DNA of 64,000 nt from Boletus sp. NGJ (Eukaryota; Basidiomycota; Agaricomycetes; Boletales; Boletaceae). Where the stretch lies: assembly GCA_019096195.1 (NCBI GenBank), contig JAGTXK010000219.1:62001-126000 (forward strand), written 5' to 3'. Below are positions 55,449-64,000 of the stretch, one piece after another; positions within the stretch are counted from its first letter, which is position 1, and the number at the start of each line of letters is the position of its first letter. Position numbers and translations under genes: made by a program. A model generated the notes under the pieces. The model was not told the DNA's origin. It ran no database searches and worked only from the letters and a program-made list of their open reading frames with translations.

Positions 55449-56622
55449 ATGTCCAATTCAGTCGAGAACACAGACTGGGATTTCGTACTCCAGTTCGTCT
55501 CCGAACCACTCGACCTCGAGATGCCTGCGCCGGAAAAACCTGTGTCCGGCAGAGTCGAGCCACCGGTTACTCAGGTGCCCACTCCACCAGTACGCGGTCT
55601 TCATGCCCAAGTTATACTGAATATAACCGGTCATATTTTCCAGGAATCGTTCACCGCCTCCCCGGTGGATCCTGCTCCAGACGAAAATGCGTTGGTTTCA
55701 GTATCAACCACTTTTTTTCCTGGCGCACAGAATCATGCTCTTCCACCTGATCTTGTCCTTCTATCAGCCGACTCAGTGTTCTTCTATGTACACATCCATG
55801 TCCTCCTTGCTGCGTCGGACAATACCTTCAACTCTTTGCTTCCACCCTCCACAAAAGCAAAGTCTAGTCCCATGGGTCCCATAGTTCCCGTCTCAGAATC
55901 GTCAACAGTTCTCAACATCGTACTACACGCCGTTTACGACATTTCTTGTTCTCATTATTCGCCTTCATTCGAATCACTCGCAGCGGCACTGAATGCCATG
56001 ACTACGTATGGGATCTCGCTCAGAACACACGTTGCCCCGACTACTTGCATTCACACCCTTCTTTTGTCACTTGCACCCATCTACCCGCTGGAGCTCTATG
56101 CGCTCGCTGCGTCATATGACTTGTATGACCTTGCCGTTCCGACATCAGCATACTTGCTCTCATTTTCTCTCGCTTCACTCACGGACGAAATGGCCGAACG
56201 AATTGGTCCCAAGTATCTAAAGCGACTCTTTTTTCTGCACTTTGGACGCGCCGACGCACTCAAACGCCTCCTCTTGCCGCCCCCTCACCCACACCCTCCT
56301 ACCCCACCTTGTGATTACTCAGAACAAAAAAAGTTGACTCGAGCATGGGCATTAGCATCCGCCTACCTTACTTGGGATGCAAGGCCTGGTAAGGACTTGT
56401 AAAATAAAACATGATACTGGATTGACCCGGAACGTGGTAGATTTATCGACAAGTACCATGGAATCGGCCCTCGCGCCATTAGGCGATCAGCTGTCTTGCG
56501 AATCTTGTCGGCGTACGCTCCAAGAAAGGCTCAAAACACTTATTGTGCAGTGGTCTATGGTGAAGGTAAATTTTATCCATCTTGAAGTTTTTTCTCTCAG
56601 TATCTTTCAGAGGACGATTTAG
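55449..56622 (+). CDS. Basidiomycete BTB/POZ-domain protein
   Basis: This is a predicted adaptor of unknown target, from a family expanded in mushrooms. ATG 55449 (MSNSVENTDWDFVLQF) is followed by a BTB fold at about residues 105-200: PDLVLLSADSVFFYVHIHVL, then LAASDNTFNSLLP and STVLNIVLHAVYDIS. A helical extension reads ALAASYDLYDLAVPTSAYLL and IGPKYLKRLFFLHFGRADAL, with TRAWALASAYLTWDARP. Two introns near the end give the cysteine pair SCESCRRTLQERLKTLIVQW, and the stop is 56620-56622. The whole layout, including the terminal CxxC segment, matches mushroom BTB proteins I recall. Links to cullin-3 are possible but not shown. Confidence 0.78.
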
Positions 56623-57110
56623 CCACGCAGCTCGCTTACTTCTCGCAGCCGAAACCATCGACTCGTGGCTATACCCCCCATTTCTCAAAAAAGAAACGAT
56701 GACCTGTATGTTTAGAATCAGATTCTTAGTCAAAGTCGTTCGATTGCACGTTGCATTGTTCTTCTTACTTTCCTGCCAAGGGTTGTTTTCTTCACAGCAT
56801 ATCATTTCCCCTTTCCTCCAACACGACGCATGTACGCACACCTAACATTAACATTCCACATCTCTATGTATTCCTACCGTCCCGTTGCTTTCTTTCTTTC
56901 GCATCAGCGTCCACGCAAGGAAACCTGTATTACGGCGGCTGCGCACATTCACGCAAGTGAAATCGGTAGGTATGCACATGAATCCCACTTGCAGCACATA
57001 AAGTAAGAGCTTTCAACGGAGTGAGATGCTCAGTTTCATCAAAGACCATAAAGAAGAGGGTAACGAGAGGTCGGCGGTGATGATTCTACGAGATGATGGG
57101 CTGATTGGTA
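56623..57110. other. Convergent intergenic region
   Basis: This is 488 bases between the 3' ends of the BTB gene and MOB1. It is T/C-rich and the open frames here lack coding character. Confidence 0.4.
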
Positions 57111-58208
57111 TTATCGCGTTTTGTCCTCAGCTAGAATGGCATCATTGAGCTCATCCAACGGAGCCAACTCCTTCTTCTCTACAAGATCGAACTGCACAAC
57201 AGCAAAAGGAATGTGAGCGGGAGGCACCCTGGAGGTAGGGGAAAAGTACTTCGTTGATGAACAAGAAAAAGTGACGATAGCTAGTATTCAGGTGCGCTAG
57301 AATTACAAGGAATCTGATCAGTAACCTCGTACAGTCGAGAAGATGTTGGAATATACCTTCAATACCCAGGGCACAGATCTGATCGAAATGGTTGCTGTAA
57401 ATATGAGCGTACACACGGAATAACCTTCGAACGATGGTCCGGACGGTGTCTCGGAAATTGCGGGGGAACGGGACGCCTGCAGGTTTAAACGAGGATATGG
57501 AACAACACGAAATCCAGGAGAGGAACCTCGGTACCTATCTTATTTGGGAAGACGTTCTCGTCGTCCAGGATGTTTTGAGCCCAATTCATCAAAGCGTCGA
57601 CGTATTCTGGAGCTGGGAGCTTGGTAGGCTTCTTGTACTTGGCACCGTCTTCCCACAAGTACTCATACCTCGAGACCAGTTAGGGATGGACAGGGAGCAT
57701 ACAATAGTTTCTCACCGAGGGCCTGCAGACATGATCGGACACTGATCCATGGATGAGTTAGAGAAAGGATCGGTAGAGATCTCGTACACACCTCCCGCGT
57801 CGTACAAAACTCCGTTACTGTACCATACAACATATTCAGGTGATTGAAGAAGTCGACAGCTAAAGTCTGATGCGTGAGCGTTTCATTGAACGGTCTACGC
57901 CAGACACACCATGCACGGCAAGCCATTCGTTCAAATCTTCACCCTCCGGAAGCTGAACAGCGAGCCTCAAGTTGCCCGATCCCTTGGATGACAGATGCAT
58001 CGATGAACCATCCCCGTTAGCATCAGACCATGGGCCGCCTCACCAGCGTAGCTTCTGCATATTTGCGCAACTGGTACTGCTTCGTTCCCTCAGGTACGTC
58101 CTTGCGAGGTTTGAAGGTTCGCGTCTTTCCTCTACACGATAAGGGCCGTGAGTCTGCGTGTTGGCTTCACATCCAGCAGATAACTCACAGACCAAAGAAT
58201 GAAGACAT
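57111..58208 (-). CDS. MOB1: MOB1 kinase activator
   Basis: MOB1 binds and activates NDR/LATS kinases (Dbf2-type) in mitotic exit and septation. A very short first exon at 58208 (MSSFFGL) is spliced to GKTRTFKPRKDVPEGTKQYQ, then YAEATL and GSGNLRLAVQLPEGEDLNEW. Zinc ligands are present: the pair in TEFCTTRECPIM and the His pair in VYAHIYSNHFDQI. Further landmarks are TLAVDFFNHLNMLYGT, SAGPRYEYLWEDGAKYKKPT, PNKIGVPFPRNF and AHLNTSYRHFFLFINEFDLV. The C-terminus is KKELAPLDELNDAILAEDKT-R, stop 57111-57113. Length is about 215 residues, fully canonical. Confidence 0.94.
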
Positions 58209-58586
58209 GGTAAGGATGGACGAAGATGTAGTACGGTAAGCGACATGCGATGGCAGCTCGTATGTCCCGAGATTGGCAATGGCCCGGTGCCATTGTCGCC
58301 GCCTGAACGTTTGAACGTCTGTAACTTAGCAACCTCTCGACGTCGATACGTTTGCTAGCCGGGTCTTGTCCCAAGCTGAGTCTACAAACTGCTCAAAGTC
58401 CGAAACCGCAAGCAGTAGTAGTTATTAGTGTCTGTCACGCGGCACCAAGACGATGGATAGATGTGGCTTCATTGTGGTGACCGACATCGATGATGCTCAG
58501 CTAGAAAAACCAGAAAACCTACCCCGAAGCAGGTGCCTCAGAACTGGTAGATAATGCGTACAACAGGATACATTGCAACAGACCAG
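58209..58586. other. Upstream region of MOB1
   Basis: This is 378 bases between the MOB1 start and the 3' end of the snRNP gene on the same strand. Open frames here are short and unsupported; it must contain the MOB1 promoter. Confidence 0.4.
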
Positions 58587-59526
58587 TCAAAAGTAAACAA
58601 CGCTCATTTTCCAACCCTTTTTGAGAGTAAAGTTGTCCAGGGCTTCTTTCGCCGACGACGCTAGCTCGGCGGATTCGTAAAATACTTGTGCCATTTTAAT
58701 TTTTGCACCGGCAGCGTTTGGCGTCGGCGACTGCGCTACGTGCGTTGACAAGAAGCCTCGATATCTGTAAAAGGTCGTCAAACAAGAGGGGAAAGGGGGG
58801 CAAGAAATTACACACTGTTGGAAGAGAACAGAGAGAACGTCGTCAGTTACTTCCTGCGGTAGATTCGTGCAGAGTAGACGTGCGGACGGCTGTTGTGTAG
58901 GCGCAGGCATAGTTGCTTCGAAAAAGAAAAGGTGAGTCGTGGTGCACTTCTTGACGGTGCCGCATACCTAGTGGCTTGACTTGCACATTTTCTTCGTCCT
59001 CGTCGATCTCCATTTCCTCCTCGTCGCTGCCATCACCTTGTGATTTTTCCCGCTTCGCGTGGGGGTGATCATCCGTGGTGTCTTCGTCTCTCTGTCTCTT
59101 GTCTACAGAAGAGACAGTAAGTTTTCCAATCTGTGCGACCTCTGGTCGTGCATATGTGGAAGTTGGAGGGACAAAGTTTAGATCCTCTCGTCGAGACGTC
59201 GCGTACGACTTTGACTTTGCATAGGTGATGCGCTGGATGAGTCGCGTTGATCGCAGCGCGGGGGATTACAGAGGAATGCGACGGACCATAGGCTTATCAT
59301 AGAACATCACGCCTTCGCATGCCCTCATCGCGGTCGTCGCGGCAGCAAGATCAGTGAACACGAGGAATGCCTGTCCTCTCATTTTTGTGCTTTTGGAGGC
59401 TACCACGTCTATCACCTTTCCATAGGTCGTGAAGAGAGCATATAGCTGCGAGCGCAGCTCTTCCTTGTTGACCTTGTCGTTGAGATTGTTGATGTAGAGC
59501 GTTGTGTTTGGCTGCGACAGAGCCAT
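58587..59526 (-). CDS. U1A/U2B''-type snRNP protein with two RRMs
   Basis: This spliceosomal RNA-binding protein binds a U1 or U2 snRNA stem-loop. From ATG 59526, RRM1 reads TTLYINNLNDKVNKEELRSQ, LYALFTTYGKVIDVVASKST and MRGQAFLVFTDLAAATTAMR; its end, YDKPM|RITYAKSKSYAT, is split by an intron whose removal restores the family's KPMRIxYAKxxS. An acidic linker (DEEEMEIDEDEENVQ) follows. RRM2 is LLCTNLPQEVTDDVLSVLFQ and, after an intron, YRGFLSTHVAQS then KMAQVFYESAELASSAKEAL. The stop is 58587-58589. Whether U1A or U2B'' cannot be told; fungi often have one. It is divergent from the ceramide synthase. Confidence 0.88.
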
Positions 59527-59869
59527 GTCGGTTTAAATAGACCGGCCAGAACACGGCGGGTCCCCTGCATATAGGGAGGCCCCACTCGATCTGGCAAGTG
59601 ACTCCCACGGATCCTTGACCTTTGGGCAACCCTCAGCACCATGAGCTCGTCGTGCTCGTCGTCGTGCCCGTCGCCATCTTTCGCGTCCCTGAGCGCGACA
59701 CTTGTCCCAGCCGACTCTCTGGGCTTGTTTGTCGTTGCCAAGATCTGCTTTGGTTGTGTTTTATTACTCCGAAAACGTAACTGGGCAAACAAACGCAAAA
59801 CCGTACCCGAGTCGAACGTTCCTTCCTCCAGTCCATGAAATTTTTGACGGCCTCCTGCAACGCATTCAA

Positions 59870-61183
59870 ATGAACAGCCTGCAGGTCTCGGAATGGCTTC
59901 CGTCCTTTATCATCCCATTCTTTACGCTCTCATACCCCACTTCCCCACCTCTCGATCCTGACTCCTTCCACGATTCCATCTATTATACCACTGGTATCCT
60001 CGATGTCTGTGTCATCGTCTCGTGTATCGCTGTCATGGCAGTGTTACGCGACATAACACGCGTCTATCTCATGGAACCTTTCGCCAAATGGAAGCTCACT
60101 CGTGACTGGGAGAGATCACAACGGGACGCGAGCAAAGTTAATGGTGCCCCCAAAGGCTCGGTCAACGGTTCATCAGTTCCGAACGGCGTCGCTGATCACA
60201 GGAAAGGAGAACATGCCCCTCTTACCATGTCAAAAAGAGATGCGCGTAAGATACATAGAAGCATGCTCAGGTTTGCCGAACAAGGCTGGTCTGTCATATA
60301 CTATACTCTAAACTTCGCTTTTGGCGTCGTAAGTATTCTTACCAACGACATGCAAGCAGGCACTCAGGTCTAACACTCTTCCTTCCCAGTATGTGCACCG
60401 CAAGCTTCCCACCCGAATGTTGCGCCCTACGGAGCTGTGGTTGAATTACCCTCACGTTCCCTTGGCTGGTACCGTCAAGTTTTACTATCTTACCCAGAAT
60501 GCCTTCTACCTTCATCAAGTGTTGATCCTCAATGCTGAGGCTCGAAGGAAGGATCATCTCCAAATGATGGCCCATCATATCATCACCATCATACTTATGG
60601 TTGCAAGTTATGCCTATAATTTTACTCGCACGGGGTGCCTTGTCATGATGCTGATGGATTGTTGTGATATTTTCTTGCCGGTAAGTGGCCCTTGACACCA
60701 AGTGGATGAACGACTCTCACTCAGGAATCCCAGCTTGCCAAGATGCTGCGATATATTGCCCTATATACTCTTTGCGATATCACCTTCACCGTTTTCATGA
60801 TCTCTTGGTTCATCACTCGACACGTCCTTTTCATCATTGTCATCAAATGTGCTGTGCTGGACGCCACACACCTTGTCACCGAAATGTGGGCGCCAGAAAG
60901 AGGCAACTATTTTTCCCCTTTCATACACAAGACCTTCTCTACTTTGCTGGTTGCACTACAGGTGAGTGGAGTATAGTCATCTGTTCGTTGCATACTCATC
61001 ATCGTGCAAAGCTGATTCAAATCGTTTGGTTCGGAATGATATGCCGCGTTGCATATCGGGTTGTGACCGGTCACGGGGCATCCGACGATCGCAGCGATGA
61101 GGAGGTCGAGTAAGTCCATCGTGAACGGCGCTGGTCGACGCTAACTCGCCCATAGGGGAACCGACGAAGGGAAGGAGGAGTGA
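59870..61183 (+). CDS. LAG1: Lag1-type ceramide synthase
   Basis: This ER membrane enzyme acylates sphingoid bases with fatty acyl-CoA to form ceramide. ATG 59870 starts MNSLQVSEWLPSFIIPFFTL. The TLC (TRAM/LAG1/CLN8) domain includes GVYVHRKLPTRMLRPTELWL, LAGTVKFYYLTQNAFYLHQV and the Lag1 motif RRKDHLQMMAHHIITIILMV with its double histidine, then DIFLPESQLAKMLRY across an intron, and later ITRHVLFIIVIKCAVLDATH. Four introns are removed; the tail DDRSDEEVEGTDEGKEE is acidic as in yeast Lag1/Lac1. An earlier frame from ATG 59641 (MSSSCSSSCPSPSFASLS) could be a first exon joined by a weak intron ending at 59883, or simply 5' leader. Confidence 0.9.
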
Positions 61184-61474
61184 TCACGCGTTTTGGTAGA
61201 CTATCCTACATATGTTCGGCATCTAATGGCCAAAAGCATCTGCCTTTTGCATACCTAGACGCGCAAATTCTATACCATAATTCAAGTTGCTTGATGCCTG
61301 TGTATTCATGTGCATGGGAGCGTCTTTTATACAAGTTGGTTCTAACTGCCAAGTACAAGGGGTGTTTCCTTTTCGAGCAAACACGGTTACTCCTGTTAGT
61401 CCCACAGCGAAACCACCACTGGCCTCTCCCCAAGTTGTCTTTGATCCACTCCACTCACATCCACACCGAGGACC

Positions 61475-62335
61475 ATGATGGCTAGTTTCATGTCTTTCTT
61501 TGGGGGGAGGCGGGACTCCAAACAAGCTGCTCGTGATGCTATCGTCTCACTCAGGCAGCAGCTGCAGATGATAGAGAAGAAGGAAGACTACCTCCAGAAG
61601 AAGATAGACGAAGAAATGAAGAAGGCAAAGGCGAGCGCTGTATCAAATAAAGCGGGTACGCCATCGACAATAAAAGTTTACACCCACTGAGTGGCCTCCC
61701 CGTCGACCAGCTGCGACCCAGGCGCTGCGCAGAAAGAAGCAAAGCGAAGCGGAGATGGAACGATTAAACGGACAGCGTTTGCAGCTCGAACTACAGATCA
61801 ACACTTTAGAATCCGCGAACCTCAATCTCGAGACGATGCAGGCAATGAAGAAAGCCTCGGATGTGTTGGGGGATATCCACGGACACATGTTGGTGTGGTC
61901 CACCGTCCTCTCTTGTCCCTCGAACTGATAATGCCCTCAGGACATTGTCTGACGTGGATGCTACGATGGGGAGGATTGGCGAGCAACGAGAGATAGCCAA
62001 CGAGATCGCAGAAGCAATATCTGCACCAACCGATCACGCCGACGAGGTAATTTATCACCCTTGGACAGGTACTACGAGCATTCACGACACCCCACAGGAT
62101 GCACTAAGGGAAGAGCTAGCTGAGCTTGAGCAGGAACAATTGGATGAGCGTCTAGCCGGCGCAGAACATGTGCCTGTACACATTCCTTCGGGTGCACGGG
62201 AAGCGCGTGAGTGTCGACAAGTCTCACCATCCATGAGCACACTATTCACTTCTGTGTCCGACAGCCAAGCAAATTGCGGTGGAGGACGACGAGGAAACGC
62301 AGTTGAAAGAGTTGCAGGCCTCTTTGGCGATGTAA
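61475..62335 (+). CDS. SNF7: ESCRT-III subunit SNF7 (CHMP4)
   Basis: This is the main filament-forming ESCRT-III protein for multivesicular body sorting. ATG 61475 is one of three nearby in-frame ATGs (MMASFMSFFGGRRDSKQ); the internal M before SFFGG matches the usual Snf7 start. The basic core reads AIVSLRQQLQMIEKKEDYLQ, KKIDEEMKKAKASA, then ATQALRRKKQSEAEMERLNG and LETMQAMKKASDVLGDIHGH. An intron with a GTTGGT donor near 61890 is needed to reach HMTLSDVDATMGRIGEQREI. The acidic C-terminal half, ALREELAELEQEQLDERLAG, and the final LKELQASLAM (MIM-like helix) are complete; stop 62333-62335. Confidence 0.93.
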
Positions 62336-62653
62336 TGCCTGCGGTAATGTTGAATCGTACTCCCAATTTGACGTCTTGTGTTCCGGATATCATGTTTCGT
62401 CATCTACTATCTATATCCCATCACCTTCATTTAATAACATCACGCACTTTGTGCTCATTGCAGACCTTGGGACGTGTTCTGAAGTGGGTAGTGTACAGGA
62501 TAGTCAGTATTAAATTATGCAGCGATGGTCACTAGACTATGAGTTCAATGGGGAATGCAGTGCATCAAGAAGGGACGTGTAGGGGAAGATGCAGATGATG
62601 AGAGTGCAGTGCGATCTTTATTCGGAGGGTGGTGAATTAAAAACATCAAGCAA
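62336..62653. other. Convergent intergenic region
   Basis: This is 318 bases of spacer between the 3' ends of SNF7 and the phosphatase gene. No gene is supported. Confidence 0.4.
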
Positions 62654-64000
62654 TCATGATGAAAAGCCACGGAGCCCCAATACTCTGCGCACGTCAGATG
62701 TGAAGCGCAAGGAGTCGAGGATTGGCAACAAATCAAGGAGGGCTTCGTCGTGTGGATCGTGGGTCCATCCCTCTATAGGTATACCGTTTGCTGTTGAGAT
62801 TGGATTAAACAACAGCATGGAATCAGTATTTCGCTATGCTGACCTTCATTGACACGATAACTGATTGGCGAGTTGTCGATTAGGCAAACACGCGAGAGAT
62901 CTTGCTCGATGATAGACAGATCTTTGGTATATGAACCATTCGGGAGCAGCGTGCAGGACTACGAGGACTTTTGAAAAAGCAGACGGTGACAGGTTGAACG
63001 ACGCACCTCCCGAAAGAAACGACGGGCGAGGATACCACGTCCAGCGTCTAGCCAGTCGATGACTGGGTCCGCATACTCCTGCATTGAGGCAGTGAATACG
63101 ACCAGGGTGTACCATCCAGACACCTACAGCAGGTCAACATCGCAGGAAAAAGTTCCTGTAACAATAGGATCTACCTTGCGAAGAAAGTAATCCACGAAGG
63201 GACGCTTGTATACATGATACAACGTACTCCGACCACCGAGAACTACCTCGACTGTGTGACCCTTGTTGCGCCTCCCAAACCCGAGGAGACCGAATCCGCC
63301 AGAGGACAAGGTTATGGGCTTGGACGTTGAGTGTATCAGAGTCTCGTCCAAATCGAGCACCAGTGTCTTTGGGAGATGGAAGGGCGTCTTATGAGCTGGC
63401 AAAGGAGGAGTGGTTTCTCGGGCAGCTTCGGCTAGTGGGGGCGGGTGGGAATCATGTCCTGATATCGACAGAGATGTGGAACTAGGAACAGGTGAGGGGG
63501 GAGGAGTAGGGAGAGAACCTATCTCTAACTTGGGGTGTATGAGATGAGATGGTGGGCGGGATGAGAGAGGGGACGACGATTGTTGCGTTGCTGGTGGAAC
63601 AGTACAGGCATCGTCGTTGTTCACGTCCCGCAGGTCACGAACATCGAGCTGGATGACTGTGAGCTGGTTTCGGTTGCCGTCGATGTCTCCTGGTACCCAA
63701 GAGGCCCATGTAGCGTATATTGTATTCCAGACAACAACGAAAACGCGGACGAAGAAGAGGCGTCTGAAGGTGCTCCTGAATCTGAGGCTTGGCGGTAATC
63801 TGATGGCTGGATCAGAGACGGATGGTTTGTGAAAATTGATTGGCAAGAAACCAGAGGGAGAGGAGTAGGAGCGCCTTGGTCGAGCGGGGTGTGGAGAATC
63901 TAGGAGCGGCTTGTCGGACCAAGGGGGAGGGGTTCGCTTGAGAGCACTGCCAGCGTCGGAACCCCGACGTTTGACAGAGTGGCGGCGGGGCAGAAATTGA
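62654..64000 (-). CDS. Nem1/CTDNEP1-type membrane phosphatase (partial, 5' end beyond window)
   Basis: This HAD-family phosphatase probably dephosphorylates lipin (Pah1) at the nuclear/ER membrane to control lipid synthesis. The frame is open to the right edge, so the start lies outside. Visible parts are an Arg/Ser/Pro leader, a membrane-anchor-like helix ([20 protein letters not shown]), a long Ser/Pro linker, and the FCP1 domain: [17 protein letters not shown] with the DLDET catalytic motif, [48 protein letters not shown] and [20 protein letters not shown]. The C-terminus is [21 protein letters not shown], stop 62654-62656. Three introns are removed. The leader and anchor favour Nem1 over soluble CTD phosphatases such as Psr1. 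Confidence 0.86.

Noticed and set aside
59641-59838. 65-codon Ser/Cys-rich frame as an independent small gene.
   Set aside because: It sits in the divergent leader of the ceramide synthase gene; it may be a 5' exon or upstream frame but has no support as a separate gene.
1-64000. tRNA, rRNA, CRISPR arrays, transposons or virus-like elements.
   Set aside because: No tRNA A/B-box clover-leaf candidates, rRNA-like blocks, regularly spaced repeats, transposase or polymerase frames, or long terminal repeats were found on reading both strands.

Overview
The window is nuclear DNA from a basidiomycete fungus, most likely a mushroom-forming agaricomycete. About 40 protein genes are packed on both strands. 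Nearly all are split by several 45-60 base GT-AG introns, and intergenic gaps are short, often under 150 bases between divergent genes. The protein families are a typical basidiomycete set: a Dicer, a GH47/PA mannosidase, an HMG-box factor, a Dal5-type permease, a BTB protein, a Lag1 ceramide synthase, and a 5-hmdU DNA kinase helical-domain protein carrying a chromodomain. I found no rRNA, tRNA, CRISPR array, transposon or virus-like element. Exon joins were inferred by eye from splice sites and reading frame; ends given are CDS ends, not transcript ends.

Layout. 0-17 kb: a small Zn2Cys6 protein, an aldehyde dehydrogenase, COX8, a Dicer whose helicase half looks ATPase-dead, an unknown conserved protein, a DUF7719-like membrane protein, a Faf1/C1orf131-like ribosome factor, a His/Arg/Asp/Tyr-rich protein and a double zinc-ribbon (autoantigen p27) protein. 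17-29 kb: EDEM-type GH47 mannosidase, APRT, ribosomal protein S3a/eS1, ATG10, acetyl-CoA acetyltransferase and an MFS permease. 29-34 kb: the most unusual block, a DNA-hypermodification-type helical domain fused to a chromodomain, divergent from a large disordered protein, then a His-rich protein. 34-41 kb: mitochondrial and housekeeping genes (MCUR1/DUF1640-like, PYM, GPN3, phosphopantetheinyl transferase, IBA57, COA5/PET191, Ure2-type GST). 40-50 kb: Elongator ELP2, a pseudo-helicase (long disordered region fused to an eIF4A-like core with destroyed ATPase motifs), an RRM protein, FMC1 and SUA5. 50-64 kb: HMG-box factor, DBP8, BTB protein, MOB1, U1A/U2B''-type snRNP protein, ceramide synthase, SNF7, and a Nem1/CTDNEP1-type phosphatase running off the right edge.

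Most genes are independent housekeeping genes. Two themes recur: mitochondrial biogenesis factors (COX8, MCUR1-like, AcpS-type transferase, IBA57, COA5, FMC1) and RNA or chromatin factors (Dicer, PYM, DBP8, ELP2, SUA5, snRNP RRM protein). Points most worth a second look are the HMUDK-chromodomain fusion with its divergent partner, and two independent proteins in which a helicase fold is kept while its ATPase motifs are lost.
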